A stretch of 64,000 nucleotides of DNA, taken from contig NZ_JAGIAV010000004.1 in NCBI RefSeq assembly GCF_017744675.1, forward strand, positions 995,033 through 1,059,032. Direction: 5' to 3'. This document shows, one piece after another, positions 14,969 through 22,893 of the stretch. Made by a program: the position numbers and the translations under genes. Under the pieces are notes generated by a model. That model had not been told where the DNA came from and made no database searches. It saw only the letters and a list, made by a program, of their open reading frames with translations. The first letter of the stretch is position 1. Each line of letters opens with the position of its first letter. Source of the stretch: Flavobacterium sp. GTDB lineage: Bacteria > Bacteroidota > Bacteroidia > Flavobacteriales > Flavobacteriaceae.

Positions 14969-16675
14969 TTGAAGAAATCACTCTTTTTCATATTTTGTTG
15001 TCTGTTTCTTAGCGTACAATTTATTTCTGCGCAGGCCAAAAAAACTGCACAAACTCCTAAAACTATCGTCATCGAGAATGCTGACTTTTCTGATGTGGAT
15101 CAAGTCAACGTGCCAGATGCGCTTTTACTGACCGGAAATGTAAAAGTAAATCATGATGGTGTAGTATTGACTTGCAACAAAGCTTACTTTTTTCAAAAAG
15201 AAAATTATCTGAAAGCATTCGGAAATGTACAATTAGTACAAGGAGATACTTTATTTTTAAATAGTAAGTATGCTGAGTATAGTGGAAATGAAAAGAAAGC
15301 TTTTGCGACAGGAAATGCCGTTTTAACTTCTCCTGATGCCACTTTGCAAACCGACACCATTAATTTTGACAGAAATATTCAAGAAGCATTTTACAATACT
15401 AAAGGAACAATCGTAAACAAAGACAATACTTTGGTGAGCAAGTCTGGAAGATATTATGTAAAAGAAAAAAAATTCCAATTTTTGACTGAAGTTACGATTA
15501 CGAATCCGAAATATGTGATAAAATCAAATCATTTGGATTATTACAGTAATTCTGGACATACGTATCTTCTTGGTCCTTCAACTATTACAAGTAAAGCCAA
15601 TTACATTTATACCGAAAAAGGCTTTTATGATACAAAGAAAAACTTAGCACATTTTCTGCGAAGATCCTACATTAAATATGACGATCGGCTTATAGAGGGC
15701 GATAGTTTGTATTATAATCGAAATATCGAATTTGCATCGGCAACGCGAAATGTAAAAATTACCGATTCGATCAATAAAGGAATTGTAAAAGGGCATTATG
15801 CAGAGCTTTACAAACTTAAAGATTCGATGTTTGTGACCAAAAGAGCGGTTGCTATCAATCTGGTTGAAAATGACTCGGTTTACATTCACGGAAAAAAATT
15901 ACTGGTAACAGGAAAAGAAGGCGAAAGAATTCTGCGCGCTTTTAACAACGTTCGTTTTTATAAAACGGATATGAGCGGCAAATGCGATTCTATTCATTCT
16001 GATTCTAAAATCGCTTTGACTAAGCTTATCGGAAACCCAATTCTTTGGAATGGCGAAAGTCAGATTACAGGAGACGTTATGCATTTGATTGGCGACAATA
16101 ACACAAGAAAAATCGACTCTTTAAAAGTTTTAAACAACACATTTCTGATCTCGCGGGATACACTAGGAACTGGTTTTAACCAAGTCAAGGGACTCAATTT
16201 GTTTGGAAAATTTCGGGACGGGAAACTTCATGATGTTGACATTGTGAAGAATACCGAAGTTATTTATTATAGTAGAAATGACCAAAACGAGCTTGTTGGA
16301 ATTGATAAAAGTGTAAGCAGTAAAATCAATTTGATTTTAGAAAATAATGCCATAGAATCAATTACACTTTATAATAATGTTGACGGAGATTTGTTTCCAG
16401 AAGACGAGCTCCCAGTAAATGCCCGTAAACTGCGAGGTATGGTTTGGCGAGGCGATGAAAGGATAAAATCGAAAGACGATATTTTTACTGCAGAAGATAA
16501 TGAACTGAATGACAAACTCATAAAAGAAGGAAAAGAAGAGGAAGAAAAAGGCAAAAACGTTCCGATGAAAGTCAGAAAGGAAACTTTGAATTACGACAAA
16601 AAGAATCCAAAACCTGCTGTTAAAACAGAACCAAAGACAGAACCGAAAACAGAGCCTAAGGCGAAAAGTAAATAG
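14969..16675 (+). CDS. OstA/LptA-like lipopolysaccharide transport protein
   Basis: The 568-residue product has a signal peptide (KKSLFFIFCCLFLSVQFISA) and then repeated OstA-type beta strands, such as LTGNVKVNHDGVVLTCNKAY and AFGNVQLVQGDTLFLNSKY. These domains build the periplasmic bridge that carries lipopolysaccharide to the outer membrane. The C-terminus is lysine- and glutamate-rich with four PKTEP-like repeats, probably disordered. The start is TTG, chosen because it gives an intact signal peptide right after a TAAATTTG element; no ATG lies between. It precedes the aminotransferase on the same strand. Confidence 0.85.
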   Translation: MKKSLFFIFCCLFLSVQFISAQAKKTAQTPKTIVIENADFSDVDQVNVPDALLLTGNVKVNHDGVVLTCNKAYFFQKENYLKAFGNVQLVQGDTLFLNSKYAEYSGNEKKAFATGNAVLTSPDATLQTDTINFDRNIQEAFYNTKGTIVNKDNTLVSKSGRYYVKEKKFQFLTEVTITNPKYVIKSNHLDYYSNSGHTYLLGPSTITSKANYIYTEKGFYDTKKNLAHFLRRSYIKYDDRLIEGDSLYYNRNIEFASATRNVKITDSINKGIVKGHYAELYKLKDSMFVTKRAVAINLVENDSVYIHGKKLLVTGKEGERILRAFNNVRFYKTDMSGKCDSIHSDSKIALTKLIGNPILWNGESQITGDVMHLIGDNNTRKIDSLKVLNNTFLISRDTLGTGFNQVKGLNLFGKFRDGKLHDVDIVKNTEVIYYSRNDQNELVGIDKSVSSKINLILENNAIESITLYNNVDGDLFPEDELPVNARKLRGMVWRGDERIKSKDDIFTAEDNELNDKLIKEGKEEEEKGKNVPMKVRKETLNYDKKNPKPAVKTEPKTEPKTEPKAKSK

Positions 16676-16762
16676 TTTTTTTAGTCGCAGTCGCGGTCTC
16701 AGCTTACAGTTCTTTGAGAATAGTTAATTCAAGAAACTTAACTTAAGCGTAAAGTTAGAAAA

Positions 16763-16799
16763 CCTTAGAACCTTAGCATCTTAGTATCTTAGCACCTTA
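16763..16799. repeat. CTTAGnnn octamer array
   Basis: CTTAG recurs every eight bases: CTTAGAAC, CTTAGCAT, CTTAGTAT, CTTAGCAC, CTTA. It ends about 9 bases before the aminotransferase ATG. Arrays of the same words occur at 43644-43676, 43763-43800, 52247-52287 and 54225-54244. Confidence 0.7.
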
Positions 16800-16807
16800 A
16801 AAAAGAA

Positions 16808-18001
16808 ATGAATCCAGATTTTATAAAATACCAAGCGCAAACTTCTCCTTACCCACTCGGAATGGAAGTTTCGCATGCCATTGGCTCTTACATATACGAT
16901 ACAAACGATAAAAAATATTTAGATTTTGTTGCCGGAGTTTCGGCTTGTACTTTAGGACATCAGCATCCGAGAGTGAATCAGGCAATAAAAGATCAATTGG
17001 ACAAATATTCGCACGTAATGGTTTATGGAGAATATTCGCAGAGCCCTGCTGTTCAATACTGCAAATTAATGGCTTCCCTCCTTCCAGAATCTTTAAATAA
17101 AACCTATTTGGTAAATTCTGGCACAGAAGCTATCGAAGGCTCTTTAAAGCTCGCAAAACGTGTTACAGGCCGCAGCCAGCTTATTTCTTGCCACAATGCT
17201 TATCATGGAAACACAATGGGTTCTATGAGCGTTATGGGATTTGAAGAGCGCAAACAAGCTTTTAGACCTTTGCTTCCAGATGTTGATTTTATCACGTTCA
17301 ATAGCGAAGAAGATCTACAAAAAATAACCACACGAACCGCTGCCATTCTTTTAGAAACCATTCAAGGCGGCGCTGGTTTTATTCAGCCAGAAAACAATTT
17401 TCTGCAAAAAGTCCGTAAACGTTGTGATGAGGTTGGAGCATTAATGATTGTTGATGAAATTCAGCCAGGTTTTGGAAGAACAGGAAAACTTTTTGGTTTC
17501 CAAAATTACGATGTTGTTCCAGATATCGTGGTTATGGGTAAAGGAATGGGTGGCGGAATGCCTGTTGGCGCTTTTACTGCTTCTGCCGAAAAAATGGATC
17601 TTTTAACAGAAAATCCAAAATTAGGACATGTTACGACTTTTGGAGGCCATCCTGTCATTGCGTCAGCTTGTTTAGCTACTTTGCAAGAATTAACTGAAAC
17701 AAATTTGATAGCAGAAACCTTAGAAAAGGAAAAACTCTTCAGATCGCTTTTGGTACATCCTTTGATTACAGAAGTTAGAGGAAAAGGATTAATGCTTGCT
17801 GCCATGACAGAATCGGCAGACATTACAAACGAAGTCATTTTAACCTGTCAAGATAGAGGACTTATTTTATTCTGGCTTTTATTTGAAGGATGTGCCATAC
17901 GAATTACACCTCCTTTGACCATTTCTGAAGACGAAATTAGAGAAGGCTGCGCAATAATTTTAGATGTTATGGATGAAATAATGAAAAGGAACAACAACTA
18001 A
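16808..18001 (+). CDS. Class III aminotransferase
   Basis: The 397-residue enzyme belongs to the PLP-dependent class III family that includes acetylornithine and ornithine aminotransferases. Visible motifs are YLVNSGTEAIEGSLKLAK, SCHNAYHGNT, LMIVDEIQPGFGRTG and VVMGKGMGGGMPVGAF with the PLP lysine at Lys245. Length is normal. No arginine or diaminopimelate genes are adjacent, so the substrate is open. A CTTAGnnn array lies immediately upstream and a 275-base AT-rich gap without clear features follows it. Confidence 0.9.
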   Translation: MNPDFIKYQAQTSPYPLGMEVSHAIGSYIYDTNDKKYLDFVAGVSACTLGHQHPRVNQAIKDQLDKYSHVMVYGEYSQSPAVQYCKLMASLLPESLNKTYLVNSGTEAIEGSLKLAKRVTGRSQLISCHNAYHGNTMGSMSVMGFEERKQAFRPLLPDVDFITFNSEEDLQKITTRTAAILLETIQGGAGFIQPENNFLQKVRKRCDEVGALMIVDEIQPGFGRTGKLFGFQNYDVVPDIVVMGKGMGGGMPVGAFTASAEKMDLLTENPKLGHVTTFGGHPVIASACLATLQELTETNLIAETLEKEKLFRSLLVHPLITEVRGKGLMLAAMTESADITNEVILTCQDRGLILFWLLFEGCAIRITPPLTISEDEIREGCAIILDVMDEIMKRNNN

Positions 18002-18276
18002 AGTTTAAAACTATTTTTAATTTTTTTTGATGCAGTTTCAATAAAAATGGCAGAAAATATCGCTCTTTTTTTATTTGAAAAAAGTTTCTCTATAGAAATG
18101 AAAAAATGACAAAACCGAAGCTAATCCCTTAAGAATAAAGGAGATTTCTTCCCAAAATAGAATAAAAAAACCTATATATTGTTAATTAAATTGTTCAAAA
18201 CAATTAATTCCCTATCCTTACAACAATTATATGGTTGCCTAAATTTATAACAGGCTAATTTCAAATTATACGAAGT

Positions 18277-19671
18277 ATGCAATTAAGCAACGAAGAAGAA
18301 GATTATAACCTATCCCTATCCAAATTTGAGTCGATGTTAAAAACCAACAAAGTACTCTTTTTTGATTCTGAAGAATTTGAAGAAATTATTCTTCATTATT
18401 TAGACATAGGTAAGGCTAATTTAGCAAAAAAGGCCTTAAAACTTGCATTAGACCAACATCCAAAATCTACAGGCTTAAAATTAGTACAAGTAGAAATGCT
18501 GGTTTATGATGATAAACTCGACATTGCTGAAAAGCTTTTGAATGAGTTGTACGCAATTGAACCTAACAACGAGGAAATCTATATCCAGAAAGCCAATATC
18601 TGTTCAAAAAGAGACCAGCACGAAAAAGCAGTCGAACTGCTGAAAATCGCGCTTCAATACACTGACGACTATGCTGATGTGTACAATTTGATCGGAATGG
18701 AATATCTTTTTATGGATAATCTCGAGCTGGCAAAAGAGAGTTTCATCAAATGTCTTGAAGAAGACTTAGAAGATCAATCTGCTCTTTATAACGTAGTGTA
18801 TTGTTTTGAGTTTTTAGACCAAAATCAAGAAGCTATTGTCTATTTAAACGAATACATTAACCGAAATCCTTACAGTGAGATTGCTTGGCATCAGCTTGGA
18901 CGCCTTCATTATGGCGTAAAAGAATATGAAGCTGCAATACGAGCATTTGATTACGCAACGCTTATTGATGATGAATTTTTGGGCGCTTTTATGGAAAAAG
19001 CAAAAGCTTATGAGCGCTTAAAAAAATACAATGAAGCCATTGAAAGCTATAACAGAACTATCGAATTGGAAGATGCGACTTCTTATGCCCTTCTTCGAAT
19101 TGGAAAATGTTATGAAAAACTAGGGAATTTAGCGAAAGCAATTCAATACTATAATCAAACTGTACACGAAGATCCACTTTTAGACAAAGGCTGGATTGCA
19201 ATTACAGATTTTCACCTTCGCCAGAAAAACTATCAGAAAGCATTGTTTTTTGTGAATAAAGCTTTGGCGATTGACAATCAGAATCGTTTGTATTGGAAAA
19301 GATATGCTACAATCAACAAACAAATGAATTTCTTTGAAGAAGCCGAATTTGGTTTTAGAAAAGCAGTTGAATTTGGAGATTATGCATTAGACACTTGGTT
19401 ATACTGGGTTGATATTCTTCAGTTTTTAGGAGAATTTGAAACGGCTATTCAAACTTTATTGCAAGCTTCAGAATATTTTCCTGAAGAGAATGAAATCGAA
19501 TATCGTTTGGCTGGATTGTATTTTATGATTCAAGACACTACAAAAGCTAAATTTCACCTAAGCAACGGTTTGCGTCTAAATTTTGATAATTATATCCTGA
19601 TTGAAGATTTATTCCCTGTTGTTTGGGCAAAAAAAATGGTTAAAAATTATATAGAAAAACATCGCAAATAA
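18277..19671 (+). CDS. Tetratricopeptide repeat protein
   Basis: This 464-residue protein is composed almost entirely of 34-residue helical repeats, for example EEIYIQKANICSKRDQHEKA and ALLRIGKCYEKLGNLAKAIQ. I count at least nine repeats. It has no signal peptide and no membrane segment, so it should be a cytoplasmic scaffold. The aroE gene starts 2 bases after its stop, so the two are co-transcribed. Partners are unknown, and the pairing with aroE does not by itself imply a role in aromatic synthesis. Confidence 0.88.
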   Translation: MQLSNEEEDYNLSLSKFESMLKTNKVLFFDSEEFEEIILHYLDIGKANLAKKALKLALDQHPKSTGLKLVQVEMLVYDDKLDIAEKLLNELYAIEPNNEEIYIQKANICSKRDQHEKAVELLKIALQYTDDYADVYNLIGMEYLFMDNLELAKESFIKCLEEDLEDQSALYNVVYCFEFLDQNQEAIVYLNEYINRNPYSEIAWHQLGRLHYGVKEYEAAIRAFDYATLIDDEFLGAFMEKAKAYERLKKYNEAIESYNRTIELEDATSYALLRIGKCYEKLGNLAKAIQYYNQTVHEDPLLDKGWIAITDFHLRQKNYQKALFFVNKALAIDNQNRLYWKRYATINKQMNFFEEAEFGFRKAVEFGDYALDTWLYWVDILQFLGEFETAIQTLLQASEYFPEENEIEYRLAGLYFMIQDTTKAKFHLSNGLRLNFDNYILIEDLFPVVWAKKMVKNYIEKHRK

Positions 19672-19673
19672 GA

Positions 19674-20426
19674 ATGGTTGATATTTTATTAAGAAGACGT
19701 TTTGGATTATTAGGACGCAACATAAGCTACTCTTTTTCAAAAGGTTATTTTACAGAGAAATTTAATAATGAAGTTTTTGCTGGCAACAGCTACGAGAATT
19801 TTGACATTTCTGAGATTAATTATTTCACAGAGCTAATTAAAAACAATCCTGATTTAAAGGGGCTAAACGTTACTATTCCGTACAAAGAACAAGTTATTCC
19901 TTTCTTAGATAAACTGTCAAAAAAAGCTGCTCTCATTGGCGCTGTCAATACGATTAAATTTACCAAAAGCGGTAAACTAAAAGGATACAATACCGATTAT
20001 TACGGATTTAAGAAGTCTTTAAAGCCATTATTGGAGCCACATCATAAAAAAGCGCTTATTCTAGGAACAGGAGGCGCTTCTAAAGGCGTTGCTTTTGCTT
20101 TAGACGAATTGGATATTCCGTATACTTTTGTTTCTAGAGAAGCAAAAGAAAACATCATAGACTATGATTTGATTAATGCTACTACTTTTGATAATTTTCA
20201 AATTATAATCAATTGTACACCAGTTGGAACAAGCCCAAATATTGAAGCTTGCCCAAATTTACCGTATGAGTTTTTTACAGAAAAACACATTGCGTACGAT
20301 CTAATCTATAATCCAGCTGAAACCACCTTCTTACGTAAAGCAAAAGAAATGGGAGCTGTAATTAAAAATGGGCACGATATGCTTATTTTTCAGGCTGAAA
20401 AAGCTTGGAAAATCTGGAACAAATAA
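19674..20426 (+). CDS. aroE: Shikimate dehydrogenase
   Basis: AroE reduces 3-dehydroshikimate with NADPH in the chorismate pathway. The 250-residue product has FGLLGRNISYSFSKGYF at the N-terminus, the shikimate-binding GLNVTIPYKE with Lys71, NTDYYGF with Asp108, and the dinucleotide motif GTGGASKG from residue 131. The final KNGHDMLIFQAEKAWKIW is also typical. It is slightly shorter than the E. coli enzyme. It is translationally coupled to the TPR gene upstream. Confidence 0.95.
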   Translation: MVDILLRRRFGLLGRNISYSFSKGYFTEKFNNEVFAGNSYENFDISEINYFTELIKNNPDLKGLNVTIPYKEQVIPFLDKLSKKAALIGAVNTIKFTKSGKLKGYNTDYYGFKKSLKPLLEPHHKKALILGTGGASKGVAFALDELDIPYTFVSREAKENIIDYDLINATTFDNFQIIINCTPVGTSPNIEACPNLPYEFFTEKHIAYDLIYNPAETTFLRKAKEMGAVIKNGHDMLIFQAEKAWKIWNK

Positions 20427-20449
20427 AAATAAAATTCATATTACAAGAG

Positions 20450-20491
20450 ATAAGCCTTAATAAAATCTATTCAGATTTTGTTTGGGCTTAT
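20450..20491. terminator. Compound hairpin between aroE and hxlR ends
   Basis: ATAAGCC (20450-20456) pairs with GGCTTAT (20485-20491), and AAAATCT (20462-20468) with AGATTTT (20473-20479), forming a nested hairpin. It overlaps the 3' end of the HxlR gene and may end transcription from both sides. Confidence 0.45.
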
Positions 20492-20870
20492 TTATTGCAT
20501 CAGACAATACTTTTCGATGCAACAGACCCCATTTTTTAAGGCTGTTTAAAATTTGACTCAAAGACATTCCATGTTCTGTAATTGCATACTCGATAACTAA
20601 CGGATTAGAAATATTGGCTTGTCTCTCTATCAATAAGTTTTCTTCAAGAAGCTTCAGTTCTTTTGCCAGTGCTCTATCTGATATCTTTTTTAAATCCTTT
20701 GATATCAAGCTAAATCTTTTTGGACCAAAAGAAAGAGACATTATTATTGGTATTTTCCATTTGCCAGAAACAACATCAAGTGTGTCCATCATATTTAATA
20801 TACTTTTAAAACACACATCGCGATCCATCAGGATTTGATCTTCGCTATTAATTAAATTCTCATACTTCAT
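20457..20870 (-). CDS. HxlR family transcriptional regulator
   Basis: The 137-residue product is a winged-helix DNA-binding protein of the HxlR type. CFKSILNMMDTLDVVSGKWK leads to RFSLISKDLKKISDRALAKEL in the recognition region, and YAITEHGMSLSQILNSLKKW closes the wing and dimer helix. I use ATG 20870 with GGAAG just upstream; a TTG three codons earlier is possible. It is divergent from an isochorismatase-family gene, and a perfect palindrome lies in the shared promoter region. It therefore probably controls that gene and itself. HxlR members often sense electrophiles or oxidants. Confidence 0.88.
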   Translation of the reverse strand: MKYENLINSEDQILMDRDVCFKSILNMMDTLDVVSGKWKIPIIMSLSFGPKRFSLISKDLKKISDRALAKELKLLEENLLIERQANISNPLVIEYAITEHGMSLSQILNSLKKWGLLHRKVLSDAINKPKQNLNRFY

Positions 20871-20888
20871 TACTTCCAATGTTTTCTG

Positions 20889-20904
20889 CTATACTACAGT
20901 ATAG
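20889..20904. promoter_or_regulatory. Perfect 16-base palindrome, probable HxlR operator
   Basis: CTATACT-AC-AGTATAG is perfectly symmetric. It lies 18 bases from the hxlR ATG and about 30 bases upstream of the opposite gene's -7 element. A TATATTTG on the minus strand (20918-20911) would place the hxlR start at the edge of the palindrome, as expected for autorepression. Confidence 0.6.
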
Positions 20905-20932
20905 TTGGTGCAAATATACGTAATACTTTACC

Positions 20933-20940
20933 TACATTTG
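20933..20940 (+). promoter_or_regulatory. Predicted -7 element of the isochorismatase gene
   Basis: TACATTTG matches TAnnTTTG exactly and lies 30 bases before the ATG at 20971. The nearest TTG is 25 bases upstream, rather far for a -33 element, which would fit an activated or regulated promoter. Confidence 0.5.
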
Positions 20941-20970
20941 TACCGTTATACAAATTAATTTAATTACAGC

Positions 20971-21690
20971 ATGAAAAAAAAGATTCTCAGTCTATTTGTT
21001 CTATCAATGATTACAATGACTAGCGTTAATTCACAAACAAAAGATAAAACTAAACCATCTACATCAATGAAAACTTTTTCACCAATCCTTGACAGAAATA
21101 ATACTGTTTTATTATTAGTAGATGAACAGATTGGACTACTTTCAGGAGTAAGAGACATCAGCACGGCCGACTTAAGAAAAAATGCTGCCGCGCTTGTTAA
21201 AGTAGCCCAAATATTAAAGATTCCAATTGTTATTACTGCTGTTGGTTCGGATGGTTTATGGGGACCTGTTCTGCCAGAAATACTTGAAGCAGCACCAAAT
21301 GTCCGCGTCATTAAACGTACAAGTATTAATGCATGGGATTCTCCAGAAGTTGTAAAAGCTGTAGAAGCTACTGGTCGCAAACAAATTTTGGTAGCAGGAA
21401 TTTCGTTAGAAGTTTGCGCCTCTTTACCTGCTATTTCTGCAACGCAAGCAGGCTACGATGCAAGAGTAGTACTCGATGCCTCTGGAACGTTTTATCCAAG
21501 CAAAAGAGAAGCAGGAATTCAAAGACTTACTACTTTAGGAATTCAGATGACAGATTATGCGACTGCTGCTGTAGAATTATTAAATGATAATGCAGATCCA
21601 AAAGCGCACGATATCTATAATGCAATAGGCTTGGATTTTGCAAATACAGTGTGGCAACTAAATGATGCGGTTAAAAAAGGCTATAAATAA
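20971..21690 (+). CDS. Isochorismatase-family hydrolase, exported
   Basis: The 239-residue product has a signal peptide (KKKILSLFVLSMITMTSVNS) and then a YcaC-like isochorismatase fold. The expected triad is present: Asp51 in LLLVDEQIG, Lys115 in VRVIKRTS and Cys149 in AGISLEVCAS. Family members cleave amides, imides or vinyl ethers; the true substrate is unknown. Export to the periplasm is unusual for the family, but the signal is clear. The gene is divergent from an HxlR regulator and ends in a strong terminator, so it forms a one-gene regulated unit. Confidence 0.88.
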   Translation: MKKKILSLFVLSMITMTSVNSQTKDKTKPSTSMKTFSPILDRNNTVLLLVDEQIGLLSGVRDISTADLRKNAAALVKVAQILKIPIVITAVGSDGLWGPVLPEILEAAPNVRVIKRTSINAWDSPEVVKAVEATGRKQILVAGISLEVCASLPAISATQAGYDARVVLDASGTFYPSKREAGIQRLTTLGIQMTDYATAAVELLNDNADPKAHDIYNAIGLDFANTVWQLNDAVKKGYK

Positions 21691-21710
21691 TTTATAGATA
21701 ATTCTATAAT

Positions 21711-21751
21711 GATAGATCGTTAGATTTTACAATCTTTCGATCTATTTTTTT
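21711..21751 (+). terminator. Intrinsic terminator after the isochorismatase gene
   Basis: TAGATCG (21713-21719) pairs with CGATCTA (21738-21744). An inner AGATT/AATCT pairing extends the stem, and seven T residues follow. Confidence 0.8.
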
Positions 21752-21888
21752 GTTTTACTAAGTTTCAATTGAACGATATATTTCAAAAACTAATGCTAAG
21801 ACATAGATATCTTGTATAAATAAAACCAATAAAAAACAAAATGTAAATGTATTTTTTGTATTTTTAATCCACTAACTAACAGTGAATT

Positions 21889-22641
21889 ATGAGAAAAAAA
21901 TTATTCTACTTTAGCATTTTTTTCCTAATTACAGTTCTTGCATCGGCCCAGGACGAAGATATAGACAGAAGCAATAGTCCGTTTGCCGAACCCCGATATC
22001 ACTATTTTCTACAGACTATCTTATTATACAATGAATATTTAGATACCAAGAATGGCTCGTTTAACACCATTAATTTGCGTGTTTTACAGCCAATAGGCAA
22101 CAAAGCTTGGAATCTTAGATTTGATTTGCCTTTAATTTCAACCAACTCTAATTCCATCAATCAAACTGGACTTGGTGATGTTGGTGCGGGAGTAAGCTTT
22201 ATTCCTTATTTCAAAAAAAATGATGGAATCGGCCTAAGAACTCGTGTTATATCAAATTCTGCCTCAGATCCGAGTTTCGGAACTGGAAAATGGGTTGTAA
22301 TTCCGGCCGCTATTTTTGCAAAATACTTCAATCATAAAAAATTCTTATGGATTGCAACTCTCGAACATTCCCAAAGTTTTGCCGGATCAAGTAACCGAAG
22401 CGATGTTAGCGTCACTCTCTTTGAGAACAACTTGTTATGGTTTTTTGGAAAAAATTGGATTGCTACAGATGTAGCTTTTAGATACAATTATGTTTTAGAT
22501 GGCTTTCAAAACAATGCTTTTATGGAGTTTGGTCGAAAAATTACCCCAACAAATTTAGTTTATGTACATCCCAGCGTAGCTTTTGGCGGCGAAAAATCAT
22601 ATAATTTTGGTATGGAAGTTGGCTTGTTGGTTTTATTTTAA
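21889..22641 (+). CDS. Predicted outer-membrane beta-barrel protein
   Basis: The 250-residue protein has a signal peptide (RKKLFYFSIFFLITVLASAQ). The rest has alternating short hydrophobic strands with aromatic ends, for example GLGDVGAGVSFIPYF and GKNWIATDVAFRYNY, and it finishes in FGMEVGLLVLF with a C-terminal phenylalanine, typical of barrels. It resembles the transporter-like or aromatic-degradation barrel families often labelled simply transporter. The substrate is unknown. It is bounded by gaps of about 200 and 250 bases and seems monocistronic. Confidence 0.75.
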   Translation: MRKKLFYFSIFFLITVLASAQDEDIDRSNSPFAEPRYHYFLQTILLYNEYLDTKNGSFNTINLRVLQPIGNKAWNLRFDLPLISTNSNSINQTGLGDVGAGVSFIPYFKKNDGIGLRTRVISNSASDPSFGTGKWVVIPAAIFAKYFNHKKFLWIATLEHSQSFAGSSNRSDVSVTLFENNLLWFFGKNWIATDVAFRYNYVLDGFQNNAFMEFGRKITPTNLVYVHPSVAFGGEKSYNFGMEVGLLVLF

Positions 22642-22893
22642 TTTAAAACTAACTACTGCACAACTATACTTTTTTTATGATTTCTCTCTTTTTTCATTGA
22701 AAAATCGCAAAAAATATTATTTCAATCTTATCAATTAAAATGACAAAAATTAATATATCATACTGCTAAATTGAATTAATGAATAAGAATTTCATCGCAA
22801 ATTAGCGTATAAACAAAGGATTTATTTTGTATTTAGAAACACCTTTACTATCTTTCGCACTGTTTAAAATAAAAACCTTATACATTTTTAAAG

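Noticed and set aside
16763..16799. CRISPR-like periodicity
   Set aside because: The unit is only 8 bases with a 3-base variable part. CRISPR arrays have repeats and spacers of about 25-40 bases, and no cas genes are present.
20964..21380. Open frame of 138 codons antisense to the isochorismatase gene
   Set aside because: It overlaps a gene with an intact catalytic triad and has no own promoter or family.
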